From Siphonodentalium dalli (Eukaryota; Mollusca; Scaphopoda; Gadilida; Siphonodentaliidae): 64,000 nt of DNA. Below, in pieces: positions 7,112 through 21,700 of the stretch. How positions within the stretch are numbered: position 1 is the stretch's first letter; every line of letters begins with the position of its first letter. The stretch is taken from NCBI GenBank assembly GCA_032622095.1, contig CP136064.1, positions 2,048,001 through 2,112,000 of the forward strand, written 5' to 3'. Below the pieces are notes generated by a model. The model did not search any database and was not told the DNA's origin. It worked only from the letters and a program-made list of their open reading frames with translations. A program made the position numbers and the translations under genes.

Positions 7112-10100
7112 ATGGTGGAGTACGGTTGGATATTTTCAATTTGGCGCATGTTTCTCCATACCGCGCCATGTCAAATCTGGCCCTATTCGAATCGGGTTGT
7201 CATTTACAATGACTGCAGAAAATAAATATCTTCATGTTGGAATGCAAATGTATGTTTAAAGGAACAGATGTATCTCAACTTAAAGGGACATAAGTAACAC
7301 AGTCACCAACTTTAAGGGGTATCTGCTATAGACTGGTTCCATGGTGGAGTACGGTTGGATATTTTCAATTTGGCACATGTTTCTCCATACCGCGCCATGT
7401 CAAATCTGGCCATATCCTAATCGGGTTGTCATTTACAATGACTACAGAAAATAAATATCTCCATGTTGGAATGCAAATGTATGTTTAAAGGAACAGATGT
7501 ATCTCAACTTAAAGGGACATAAGTAACACAGTCACCAACTTTAAGGGGTATCTGCTATAGACTGGTTCCATGGTGGAGTACGGTTGGATATTTTCAATTT
7601 GGCGCATGTTTCTCCATACCGCGCCATGTCAAATCTGGCCCTATCCGAATCGGGTTGTCATTTACAATGACTGCAGAAAATATATATCTTCATGGTGGAA
7701 TGCAAATGTATGTTTAAAGGAACAGATGTTTCTCAACTTAAAGGGACATAAGTAACACAGTCACCAACTTTAAGGGGTATCTGCTATAGACTGGTTCCAT
7801 GGTGGAGTACGGTTGGATATTTTCTATTTGGCGCATGTTTCTCCATACCGCGCCATGTCAAATCTGGCCATATCCGAATCGGGTTGTCATTTACAATGAC
7901 TACAGAAAATAAATATCTTCATGTTGGAATGCAAATGTATGTTTAAAGGAACAGATGTATCACAACTTAAAGGGACATAAGTAACACAGTCACCAACTTT
8001 AAGGGGTATCTGCTATAGACTGGTTACATGGTGGAGTACGGTTGGATATTTTCAATTTTGCGCATGTTTCTCCATACCGCGCCATGTCAAATCTGGCCAT
8101 ATCCGAATCGGGTTGTCATTTACAATGACTGCAGAAAATAAATATCTTCATGTTGGAATGCAAATGTATGTTTAAAGGAACAGATGTATCTCAACTTAAA
8201 GGGACATAAGTAACACAGTCACCAACTTAAAGAGGTGTCTGATTTAGACTGGTTCCATGGTGGAGTACGGTTGGATATTTTCAATTTGGCGCATGTTTCT
8301 CCATACCGCGCCATGTCAAATCTGGCCATATCCGAATCGGGTTGTCATTTACAATGACTACAGAAAATAAATATCTTCATGTTGGAATGCAAATGTATGT
8401 TTAAAGGAACAGATGTATCTCAACTTAAAGGGACACAAGTAACACAGTCACCAACTTTAAGGGGTGTCTGATATAGACTGGTTCCATGGTGGAGTACGGT
8501 TGGATATTTTCAATTTGGCGCATGTTTCTCCATACCGCGCCATGTCAATTCTGGCCATATCCGAATCGGGTTGTCATTTACAATGACTACAGAAAATAAA
8601 TATCTTCATGTTGGAATGCAAATGTATGTTTAAAGGAACAGATGTATCTCAACTTAAAGGGACATAAGTAACACAGTCACCAACTTTAAGGGGTGTCTGC
8701 AATAGACTGGTTCCATGGTGGAGTACGGTTGGATATTTTCAATTTGGCGCATGTTTCTCCATACCGCGCCATGTCAAATCTGGCCCTATCCGAATCGGGT
8801 TGTCATTTACAATGACTGCAGAAAATATATATCTTCATGGTGGAATGCAAATGTATGTTTAAAGGAACAGATGTATCTCACCTTAAAGGGACATAAGTAA
8901 CACAGTCACCAACTTTAAGGGGTATCTGCTATAGACTGGTTCCATGGTGGAGTACGGTTGGATATTTTCAATTTGGCGCATATTTCTCCATACCGCGCCA
9001 TGTCAAATCTGGCCATATCCGAATCGGGTTGTCATTTACAATGACTACAGAAAATAAATATCTTCATGTTGGAATGCAAATGTATGTTTAAAGGAACAGA
9101 TGTATCTCAACTTAAAGGGACATAAGTAACACAGTCACCAACTTTAAGGGGTATCTGCTATAGACTGGTTCCATGGTGGAGTACGGTTGGATATTTTCAA
9201 TTTGGCGCATGTTTCTCCATACCGCGCCATGTCAAATCTGGCCATATCCGATTCGGGTTGTCATTTACAATGACTGCAGAAAATATATATCTTCATGGTG
9301 GAATGCAAATGTATGTTTAAAGGAACAGATGTATCTCAACTTAAAGGGACATAAGTAACACAGTCACCAACTTTAAGGGGTATCTGCTATAGACTGGTTC
9401 CATGGTGGAGTACGGTTGGATATTTTCAATTTGGCACATGTTTCTCCATACCGCGCCATGTCAAATCTGGCCATATCCGAATCGGGTTGTCATTTACAAT
9501 GACTACAGAAAATAAATATCTCCATGTTGGAATGCAAATGTATGTTTAAAGGAACAGATGTATCTCAACTTAAAGGGACATAAGTAACACAGTCACCAAC
9601 TTTAAGGGGTATCTGCTATAGACTGGTTCCATGGTGGAGTACGGTTGGATATTTTCAATTTGGCGCATGTTTCTCCATACCGCGCCATGTCAAATCTGGC
9701 CCTATCCGAATCGGGTTGTCATTTACAATGACTGCAGAAAATATATATCTTCATGGTGGAATGCAAATGTATGTTTAAAGGAACAGATGTTTCTCAACTT
9801 AAAGGGACATAAGTAACACAGTCACCAACTTTAAGGGGTATCTGCTATAGACTGGTTCCATGGTGGAGTACGGTTGGATATTTTCTATTTGGCGCATGTT
9901 TCTCCATACCGCGCCATGTCAAATCTGGCCATATCCGAATCGGGTTGTCATTTACAATGACAACAGAAAATAAATATCTCCATGTTGGAATGCAAATGTA
10001 TGTTTAAAGGAACAGATGTATCTCAACTTAAAGGGACATAAGTAACAGTCACCAACTTTAAGGGGTATCTGCTATAGACTGGTTCCATGGTGGAGTACGG

Positions 10101-12376
10101 TTGGATATTTTCAATTTGGCGCATGTTTCTCCATACCGCGCCATGTCAAATCTGGCCCTATTCGAATCGGGTTGTCATTTACAATGACTGCAGAAAATAA
10201 ATATCTTCATGTTGGAATGCAAATGTATGTTTAAAGGAACAGATGTATCTCAACTTAAAGGGACATAAGTAACACAGTCACCAACTTTAAGGGGTATCTG
10301 CTATAGACTGGTTCCATGGTGGAGTACGGTTGGATATTTTCAATTTGGCACATGTTTCTCCATACCGCGCCATGTCAAATCTGGCCATATCCGAATCGGG
10401 TTGTCATTTACAATGACTACAGAAAATAAATATCTTCATGTTGGAATGCAAATGTATGTTTAAAGGAACAGATGTATCTGATCTTAAAGGGACATAAGTA
10501 ACACAGTCACCAACTTTAAGGGGTATCTGCTATAGACTGGTTCCATGGTGGAGTACGGTTGGATATTTTCTATTTGGCGCATGTTGCTCCATACCGCGCC
10601 ATGTCAAATCTGGCCATATCCGAATCGGGTTGTCATTTACAATGACTACAGAAAATAAATATCTTCATGTTGGAATGCAAATGTATGTTTAAAGGAACAG
10701 ATGTATCACAACTTAAAGGGACATAAGTAACACCGTCACCAACTTTAAGGGGTATCTGCTATAGACTGGTTCCATGGTGGAGTACTGTTGGATATTTTCA
10801 ATTTGGCGCATGTTTCTCCATACCGCGCCATGTCAAATCTGGCCATATCCGAATCGGGTTGTCATTTACAATGACTACAGAAAATAAATATCTTCATGTT
10901 GGAATGCAAATGTATGTTTAAAGGAACAGATGTATCTCAACTTAAAGGGACATAAGTAACACAGTCACCAACTTTAAGGGGTATCTGCTATAGACTGGTT
11001 CCATGGTGGAGTACGGTTGGATATTTTCAATTTGGCGCATGTTTCTCCATACCGCGCCATGTCAAATCTGGCCCTATCCGAATCGGGTTGTCATTTACAA
11101 TGACTGCAGAAAATATATATCTTCATGGTGGAATGCAAATGTATGTTTAAAGGAACAGATGTATCTCAACTTAAAGGGACACAAGTAACACAGTCACCAA
11201 CTTTAAGGGGTGTCTGATATAGACTGGTTCCATGGTGGAGTACGGTTGGATATTTTCAATTTGGCGCATGTTTCTCCATACCGCGCCATGTCAATTCTGG
11301 CCATATCCGAATCGGGTTGTCATTTACAATGACTACAGAAAATAAATATCTTCATGTTGGAATGCAAATGTATGTTTAAAGGAACAGATGTATCACAACT
11401 TAAAGGGACATAAGTAACACCGTCACCAACTTTAAGGGGTATCTGCTATAGACTGGTTCCATGGTGGAGTACTGTTGGATATTTTCAATTTGGCGCATGT
11501 TTCTCCATACCGCGCCATGTCAAATCTGGCCATATCCGAATCGGGTTGTCATTTACAATGACTACAGAAAATAAATATCTTCATGTTGGAATGCAAATGT
11601 ATGTTTAAAGGAACAGATGTATCACAACTTAAAGGGACATAAGTAACACCGTCACCAACTTTAAGGGGTATCTGCTATAGACTGGTTCCATGGTGGAGTA
11701 CTGTTGGATATTTTCAATTTGGCGCATGTTTCTCCATACCGCGCCATGTCAAATCTGGCCATATCCGAATCGGGTTGTCATTTACAATGACTACAGAAAA
11801 TAAATATCTTCATGTTGGAATGCAAATGTATGTTTAAAGGAACAGATGTATCTGATCTTAAAGGGACATAAGTAACACAGTCACCAACTTTAAGGGGTAT
11901 CTGCTATAGACTGGTTCCATGGTGGAGTACGGTTGGATATTTTCTATTTGGCGCATGTTGCTCCATACCGCGCCATGTCAAATCTGGCCATATCCGAATC
12001 GGGTTGTCATTTACAATGACTACAGAAAATAAATATCTTCATGTTGGAATGCAAATGTATGTTTAAAGGAACAGATGTATCACAACTTAAAGGGACATAA
12101 GTAACACCGTCACCAACTTTAAGGGGTATCTGCTATAGACTGGTTCCATGGTGGAGTACTGTTGGATATTTTCAATTTGACGCATGTTTCTCCATACCGC
12201 GCCATGTCAAATCTGGCCATATCCGAATCGGGTTGTCATTTACAATGACTACAGAAAATAAATATCTTCATGTTGGAATGCAAATGTATGTTTAAAGGAA
12301 CAGATGTATCTCAACTTAAAGGGACATAAGTAACACAGTCACCAACTTTAAGGGGTATCTGCTATAGACTGGTTCC

Positions 12377-15351
12377 ATGGTGGAGTACGGTTGGATATTT
12401 TCAATTTGGCGCATGTTTCTCCATACCGCGCCATGTCAAATCTGGCCATATCCGATTCGGGTTGTCATTTACAATGACTGCAGAAAATATATATCTTCAT
12501 GGTGGAATGCAAATGTATGTTTAAAGGAACAGATGTATCTCAACTTAAAGGGACATAAGTAACACAGTCACCAACTTTAAGGGGTATCTGCTATAGACTG
12601 GTTCCATGGTGGAGTACGGTTGGATATTTTCAATTTGGCACATGTTTCTCCATACCGCGCCATGTCAAATCTGGCCATATCCGAATCGGGTTGTCATTTA
12701 CAATGACTACAGAAAATAAATATCTCCATGTTGGAATGCAAATGTATGTTTAAAGGAACAGATGTATCTCAACTTAAAGGGACATAAGTAACACAGTCAC
12801 CAACTTTAAGGGGTATCTGCTATAGACTGGTTCCATGGTGGAGTACGGTTGGATATTTTCAATTTGGCGCATGTTTCTCCATACCGCGCCATGTCAAATC
12901 TGGCCCTATCCGAATCGGGTTGTCATTTACAATGACTGCAGAAAATATATATCTTCATGGTGGAATGCAAATGTATGTTTAAAGGAACAGATGTTTCTCA
13001 ACTTAAAGGGACATAAGTAACACAGTCACCAACTTTAAGGGGTATCTGCTATAGACTGGTTCCATGGTGGAGTACGGTTGGATATTTTCTATTTGGCGCA
13101 TGTTTCTCCATACCGCGCCATGTCAAATCTGGCCATATCCGAATCGGGTTGTCATTTACAATGACAACAGAAAATAAATATCTCCATGTTGGAATGCAAA
13201 TGTATGTTTAAAGGAACAGATGTATCTCAACTTAAAGGGACATAAGTAACAGTCACCAACTTTAAGGGGTATCTGCTATAGACTGGTTCCATGGTGGAGT
13301 ACGGTTGGATATTTTCAATTTGGCGCATGTTTCTCCATACCGCGCCATGTCAAATCTGGCCCTATTCGAATCGGGTTGTCATTTACAATGACTGCAGAAA
13401 ATAAATATCTTCATGTTGGAATGCAAATGTATGTTTAAAGGAACAGATGTATCTCAACTTAAAGGGACATAAGTAACACAGTCACCAACTTTAAGGGGTA
13501 TCTGCTATAGACTGGTTCCATGGTGGAGTACGGTTGGATATTTTCAATTTGGCACATGTTTCTCCATACCGCGCCATGTCAAATCTGGCCATATCCTAAT
13601 CGGGTTGTCATTTACAATGACTACAGAAAATAAATATCTCCATGTTGGAATGCAAATGTATGTTTAAAGGAACAGATGTATCTCAACTTAAAGGGACATA
13701 AGTAACACAGTCACCAACTTTAAGGGGTATCTGCTATAGACTGGTTCCATGGTGGAGTACGGTTGGATATTTTCAATTTGGCGCATGTTTCTCCATACCG
13801 CGCCATGTCAAATCTGGCCCTATCCGAATCGGGTTGTCATTTACAATGACTGCAGAAAATATATATCTTCATGGTGGAATGCAAATGTATGTTTAAAGGA
13901 ACAGATGTTTCTCAACTTAAAGGTACATAAGTAACACAGTCACCAACTTTAAGGGGTATCTGCTATAGACTGGTTCCATGGTGGAGTACGGTTGGATATT
14001 TTCAATTTGGCGCATGTTTCTCCATACCGCGCCATGTCAAATCTGGCCATATCCGAATCGGGTTGTCATTTACAATGACTACAGAAAATAAATATCTTCA
14101 TGTTGGAATGCAAATGTATGTTTAAAGGAACAGATGTATCACAACTTAAAGGGACATAAGTAACACAGTCACCAACTTTAAGGGGTATCTGCTATAGACT
14201 GGTTACATGGTGGAGTACGGTTGGATATTTTCAATTTTGCGCATGTTTCTCCATACCGCGCCATGTCAAATCTGGCCATATCCGAATCGGGTTGTCATTT
14301 ACAATGACTGCAGAAAATAAATATCTTCATGTTGGAATGCAAATGTATGTTTAAAGGAACAGATGTATCTCAACTTAAAGGGACATAAGTAACACAGTCA
14401 CCAACTTAAAGAGGTGTCTGATTTAGACTGGTTCCATGGTGGAGTACGGTTGGATATTTTCAATTTGGCGCATGTTTCTCCATACCGCGCCATGTCAAAT
14501 CTGGCCATATCCGAATCGGGTTGTCATTTACAATGACTACAGAAAATAAATATCTTCATGTTGGAATGCAAATGTATGTTTAAAGGAACAGATGTATCTC
14601 AACTTAAAGGGACACAAGTAACACAGTCACCAACTTTAAGGGGTGTCTGATATAGACTGGTTCCATGGTGGAGTACGGTTGGATATTTTCAATTTGGCGC
14701 ATGTTTCTCCATACCGCGCCATGTCAATTCTGGCCATATCCGAATCGGGTTGTCATTTACAATGACTACAGAAAATAAATATCTTCATGTTGGAATGTAA
14801 ATGTATGTTTAAAGGAACAGATGTATCTCAACTTAAAGGGACATAAGTAACACAGTCACCAACTTTAAGGGGTGTCTGCAATAGACTGGTTCCATGGTGG
14901 AGTACGGTTGGATATTTTCAATTTGGCGCATGTTTCTCCATACCGCGCCATGTCAAATCTGGCCCTATCCGAATCGGGTTGTCATTTACAATGACTGCAG
15001 AAAATATATATCTTCATGGTGGAATGCAAATGTATGTTTAAAGGAACAGATGTATCTCACCTTAAAGGGACATAAGTAACACAGTCACCAACTTTAAGGG
15101 GTATCTGCTATAGACTGGTTCCATGGTGGAGTACGGTTGGATATTTTCAATTTGGCGCATATTTCTCCATACCGCGCCATGTCAAATCTGGCCATATCCG
15201 AATCGGGTTGTCATTTACAATGACTACAGAAAATAAATATCTTCATGTTGGAATGCAAATGTATGTTTAAAGGAACAGATGTATCTCAACTTAAAGGGAC
15301 ATAAGTAACACAGTCACCAACTTTAAGCGGTATCTGCTATAGACTGGTTCC
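12377..15351. repeat. 13-monomer higher-order cassette, copy 2
   Basis: Same subtype order as 6157-9172 but led by an ordinary 229-bp I monomer (gattcgg), giving 2,975 bp (12 x 229 + 227). Its F position (13978) has tcaattt rather than tctattt, a local reversion or conversion. The A at 13749 has a private gggaca to ggtaca change. Confidence 0.88.
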
Positions 15352-18300
15352 ATGGTGGAGTACGGTTGGATATTTTCAATTTGGCGCATGTTTCTCCATA
15401 CCGCGCCATGTCAAATCTGGCCATATCCGATTCGGGTTGTCATTTACAATGACTGCAGAAAATATATATCTTCATGGTGGAATGCAAATGTATGTTTAAA
15501 GGAACAGATGTATCTCAACTTAAAGGGACATAAGTAACACAGTCACCAACTTTAAGGGGTATCTGCTATAGACTGGTTCCATGGTGGAGTACGGTTGGAT
15601 ATTTTCAATTTGGCACATGTTTCTCCATACCGCGCCATGTCAAATCTGGCCATATCCGAATCGGGTTGTCATTTACAATGACTACAGAAAATAAATATCT
15701 CCATGTTGGAATGCAAATGTATGTTTAAAGGAACAGATGTATCTCAACTTAAAGGGACATAAGTAACACAGTCACCAACTTTAAGGGGTATCTGCTATAG
15801 ACTGGTTCCATGGTGGAGTACGGTTGGATATTTTCAATTTGGCGCATGTTTCTCCATACCGCGCCATGTCAAATCTGGCCCTATCCGAATCGGGTTGTCA
15901 TTTACAATGACTGCAGAAAATATATATCTTCATGGTGGAATGCAAATGTATGTTTAAAGGAACAGATGTTTCTCAACTTAAAGGGACATAAGTAACACAG
16001 TCACCAACTTTAAGGGGTATCTGCTATAGACTGGTTCCATGGTGGAGTACGGTTGGATATTTTCTATTTGGCGCATGTTTCTCCATACCGCGCCATGTCA
16101 AATCTGGCCATATCCGAATCGGGTTGTCATTTACAATGACAACAGAAAATAAATATCTCCATGTTGGAATGCAAATGTATGTTTAAAGGAACAGATGTAT
16201 CTCAACTTAAAGGGACATAAGTAACAGTCACCAACTTTAAGGGGTATCTGCTATAGACTGGTTCCATGGTGGAGTACGGTTGGATATTTTCAATTTGGCG
16301 CATGTTTCTCCATACCGCGCCATGTCAAATCTGGCCCTATTCGAATCGGGTTGTCATTTACAATGACTGCAGAAAATAAATATCTTCATGTTGGAATGCA
16401 AATGTATGTTTAAAGGAACAGATGTATCTCAACTTAAAGGGACATAAGTAACACAGTCACCAACTTTAAGGGGTATCTGCTATAGACTGGTTCCATGGTG
16501 GAGTACGGTTGGATATTTTCAATTTGGCACATGTTTCTCCATACCGCGCCATGTCAAATCTGGCCATATCCGAATCGGGTTGTCATTTACAATGACTACA
16601 GAAAATAAATATCTCCATGTTGGAATGCAAATGTATGTTTAAAGGAACAGATGTATCTCAACTTAAAGGGACATAAGTAACACAGTCACCAACTTTAAGG
16701 GGTATCTGCTATAGACTGGTTCCATGGTGGAGTACGGTTGGATATTTTCAATTTGGCGCATGTTTCTCCATACCGCGCCATGTCAAATCTGGCCCTATCC
16801 GAATCGGGTTGTCATTTACAATGACTGCAGAAAATATATATCTTCATGGAGGAATGCAAATGTATGTTTAAAGGAACAGATGTTTCTCAACTTAAAGGGA
16901 CATAAGTAACACAGTCACCAACTTTAAGGGGTATCTGCTATAGACTGGTTCCATGGTGGAGTACGGTTGGATATTTTCTATTTGGCGCATGTTTCTCCAT
17001 ACCGCGCCATGTCAAATCTGGCCATATCCGAATCGGGTTGTCATTTACAATGACAACAGAAAATAAATATCTCCATGTTGGAATGCAAATGTATGTTTAA
17101 AGGAACAGATGTATCTCAACTTAAAGGGACATAAGTAACAGTCACCAACTTTAAGGGGTATCTGCTATAGACTGGTTCCATGGTGGAGTACGGTTGGATA
17201 TTTTCAATTTGGCGCATGTTTCTCCATACCGCGCCATGTCAAATCTGGCCCTATTCGAATCGGGTTGTCATTTACAATGACTGCAGAAAATAAATATCTT
17301 CATGTTGGAATGCAAATGTATGTTTAAAGGAACAGATGTATCTCAACTTAAAGGGACATAAGTAACACAGTCACCAACTTTAAGGGGTGTCTGCTATAGA
17401 CTGGTTCCATGGTGGAGTACGGTTGGATATTTTCAATTTGGCGCATGTTTCTCCATACCGCGCCATGTCAAATCTGGCCATATCCGAATCGGGTTGTCAT
17501 TTACAATGACTACAGAAAATAAATATCTTCATGTTGGAATGCAAATGTATGTTTAAAGGAACAGATGTATCACAACTTAAAGGGACATAAGTAACACCGT
17601 CACCAACTTTAAGGGGTATCTGCTATAGACAGGTTCCATGGTGGAGTACTGTTGGATATTTTCAATTTGGCGCATGTTTCTCCATACCGCGCCATGTCAA
17701 ATCTGGCCATATCCGAATCGGGTTGTCATTTACAATGACTACAGAAAATAAATATCTTCATGTTGGAATGCAAATGTATGTTTAAAGGAACAGATGTATC
17801 ACAACTTAAAGGGACATAAGTAACACCGTCACCAACTTTAAGGGGTATCTGCTATAGACTGGTTCCATGGTGGAGTACTGTTGGATATTTTCAATTTGGC
17901 GCATGTTTCTCCATACCGCGCCATGTCAAATCTGGCCATATCCGAATCGGGTTGTCATTTACAATGACTACAGAAAATAAATATCTTCATGTTGGAATGC
18001 AAATGTATGTTTAAAGGAACAGATGTATCTCAACTTAAAGGGACATAAGTAACACAGTCACCAACTTTAAGGGGTATCTGCTATAGACTGGTTCCATGGT
18101 GGAGTACGGTTGGATATTTTCAATTTGGCGCATGTTTCTCCATACCGCGCCATGTCAAATCTGGCCATATCCGATTCGGGTTGTCATTTACAATGACTGC
18201 AGAAAATATATATCTTCATGTTGGAATGCAAATGTATGTTTAAAGGAACAGATGTATCTCAACTTAAAGGGACATAAGTAACACAGTCACCAACTTTAAG

Positions 18301-18782
18301 GGGTATCTGCTATAGACTGGTTCCATGGTGGAGTACGGTTGGATATTTTCAATTTGGCACATGTTTCTCCATTCCGCGCCATGTCAAATCTGGCCATATC
18401 CGAATCGGGTTGTCATTTACAATGACTACAGAAAATAAATATCTCCATGTTGGAATGCAAATGTATGTTTAAAGGAACAGATGTATCTCAACTTAAAGGG
18501 ACATAAGTAACACAGTCACCAACTTTAAGGGGTATCTGCTATAGACTGGTTCCATGGTGGAGTACGGTTGGATATTTTCAATTTGGCGCATGTTTCTCCA
18601 TACCGCGCCATGTCAAATCTGGCCCTATCCGAATCGGGTTGTCATTTACAATGACTGCAGAAAATATATATCTTCATGGTGGAATGCAAATGTATGTTTA
18701 AAGGAACAGATGTTTCTCAACTTAAAGGGACATAAGTAACACAGTCACCAACTTTAAGGGGTATCTGCTATAGACTGGTTAC
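14207..18782. repeat. 4,576-bp tandem duplication, first copy
   Basis: Twenty monomers beginning with G (ttacatgg, attttgc). Shared private markers with the next copy at a 4,576-bp offset: aatgtaaatg in J (14665/19241), aagcggtatc before I (15352/19928), catggagg in A (16724/21300) and gacaggttcc before O (17638/22214). Later markers shared at +458 are catgttgg in I (18096/23130) and cattccgcg in D (18325/23359). Confidence 0.88.
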
Positions 18783-21700
18783 ATGGTGGAGTACGGTTGG
18801 ATATTTTCAATTTTGCGCATGTTTCTCCATACCGCGCCATGTCAAATCTGGCCATATCCGAATCGGGTTGTCATTTACAATGACTGCAGAAAATAAATAT
18901 CTTCATGTTGGAATGCAAATGTATGTTTAAAGGAACAGATGTATCTCAACTTAAAGGGACATAAGTAACACAGTCACCAACTTAAAGAGGTGTCTGATTT
19001 AGACTGGTTCCATGGTGGAGTACGGTTGGATATTTTCAATTTGGCGCATGTTTCTCCATACCGCGCCATGTCAAATCTGGCCATATCCGAATCGGGTTGT
19101 CATTTACAATGACTACAGAAAATAAATATCTTCATGTTGGAATGCAAATGTATGTTTAAAGGAACAGATGTATCTCAACTTAAAGGGACACAAGTAACAC
19201 AGTCACCAACTTTAAGGGGTGTCTGATATAGACTGGTTCCATGGTGGAGTACGGTTGGATATTTTCAATTTGGCGCATGTTTCTCCATACCGCGCCATGT
19301 CAATTCTGGCCATATCCGAATCGGGTTGTCATTTACAATGACTACAGAAAATAAATATCTTCATGTTGGAATGTAAATGTATGTTTAAAGGAACAGATGT
19401 ATCTCAACTTAAAGGGACATAAGTAACACAGTCACCAACTTTAAGGGGTGTCTGCAATAGACTGGTTCCATGGTGGAGTACGGTTGGATATTTTCAATTT
19501 GGCGCATGTTTCTCCATACCGCGCCATGTCAAATCTGGCCCTATCCGAATCGGGTTGTCATTTACAATGACTGCAGAAAATATATATCTTCATGGTGGAA
19601 TGCAAATGTATGTTTAAAGGAACAGATGTATCTCACCTTAAAGGGACATAAGTAACACAGTCACCAACTTTAAGGGGTATCTGCTATAGACTGGTTCCAT
19701 GGTGGAGTACGGTTGGATATTTTCAATTTGGCGCATATTTCTCCATACCGCGCCATGTCAAATCTGGCCATATCCGAATCGGGTTGTCATTTACAATGAC
19801 TACAGAAAATAAATATCTTCATGTTGGAATGCAAATGTATGTTTAAAGGAACAGATGTATCTCAACTTAAAGGGACATAAGTAACACAGTCACCAACTTT
19901 AAGCGGTATCTGCTATAGACTGGTTCCATGGTGGAGTACGGTTGGATATTTTCAATTTGGCGCATGTTTCTCCATACCGCGCCATGTCAAATCTGGCCAT
20001 ATCCGATTCGGGTTGTCATTTACAATGACTGCAGAAAATATATATCTTCATGGTGGAATGCAAATGTATGTTTAAAGGAACAGATGTATCTCAACTTAAA
20101 GGGACATAAGTAACACAGTCACCAACTTTAAGGGGTATCTGCTATAGACTGGTTCCATGGTGGAGTATGGTTGGATATTTTCAATTTGGCACATGTTTCT
20201 CCATACCGCGCCATGTCAAATCTGGCCATATCCGAATCGGGTTGTCATTTACAATGACTACAGAAAATAAATATCTCCATGTTGGAATGCAAATGTATGT
20301 TTAAAGGAACAGATGTATCTCAACTTAAAGGGACATAAGTAACACAGTCACCAACTTTAAGGGGTATCTGCTATAGACTGGTTCCATGGTGGAGTACGGT
20401 TGGATATTTTCAATTTGGCGCATGTTTCTCCATACCGCGCCATGTCAAATCTGGCCCTATCCGAATCGGGTTGTCATTTACAATGACTGCAGAAAATATA
20501 TATCTTCATGGTGGAATGCAAATGTATGTTTAAAGGAACAGATGTTTCTCAACTTAAAGGGACATAAGTAACACAGTCACCAACTTTAAGGGGTATCTGC
20601 TATAGACTGGTTCCATGGTGGAGTACGGTTGGATATTTTCTATTTGGCGCATGTTTCTCCATACCGCGCCATGTCAAATCTGGCCATATCCGAATCGGGT
20701 TGTCATTTACAATGACAACAGAAAATAAATATCTCCATGTTGGAATGCAAATGTATGTTTAAAGGAACAGATGTATCTCAACTTAAAGGGACATAAGTAA
20801 CAGTCACCAACTTTAAGGGGTATCTGCTATAGACTGGTTCCATGGTGGAGTACGGTTGGATATTTTCAATTTGGCGCATGTTTCTCCATACCGCGCCATG
20901 TCAAATCTGGCCCTATTCGAATCGGGTTGTCATTTACAATGACTGCAGAAAATAAATATCTTCATGTTGGAATGCAAATGTATGTTTAAAGGAACAGATG
21001 TATCTCAACTTAAAGGGACATAAGTAACACAGTCACCAACTTTAAGGGGTATCTGCTATAGACTGGTTCCATGGTGGAGTACGGTTGGATATTTTCAATT
21101 TGGCACATGTTTCTCCATACCGCGCCATGTCAAATCTGGCCATATCCGAATCGGGTTGTCATTTACAATGACTACAGAAAATAAATATCTCCATGTTGGA
21201 ATGCAAATGTATGTTTAAAGGAACAGATGTATCTCAACTTAAAGGGACATAAGTAACACAGTCACCAACTTTAAGGGGTATCTGCTATAGACTGGTTCCA
21301 TGGTGGAGTACGGTTGGATATTTTCAATTTGGCGCATGTTTCTCCATACCGCGCCATGTCAAATCTGGCCCTATCCGAATCGGGTTGTCATTTACAATGA
21401 CTGCAGAAAATATATATCTTCATGGAGGAATGCAAATGTATGTTTAAAGGAACAGATGTTTCTCAACTTAAAGGGACATAAGTAACACAGTCACCAACTT
21501 TAAGGGGTATCTGCTATAGACTGGTTCCATGGTGGAGTACGGTTGGATATTTTCTATTTGGCGCATGTTTCTCCATACCGCGCCATGTCAAATCTGGCCA
21601 TATCCGAATCGGGTTGTCATTTACAATGACAACAGAAAATAAATATCTCCATGTTGGAATGCAAATGTATGTTTAAAGGAACAGATGTATCTCAACTTAA

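Larger units (their letters stand above)
6157..9172. repeat. 13-monomer higher-order cassette, copy 1 (270-bp lead monomer)
   Basis: Subtype order: 270-mer, D, A, B, C, D', A, F, G, H, J, A'', K; total 3,016 bp. Diagnostics: D gcacatg; A ccctatcc plus gatgtttctc; B tctattt plus caacag and a 2-bp deletion; C ccctattcg; D' atcctaatcg; F tctattt plus tcacaac; G ttacatgg and attttgc; H preceded by cttaaagaggtgtctgattt; J gtcaattc; A'' tctcacc; K gcgcatattt. The same order recurs at 12377, 33697, 40831 and 55058. Confidence 0.88.
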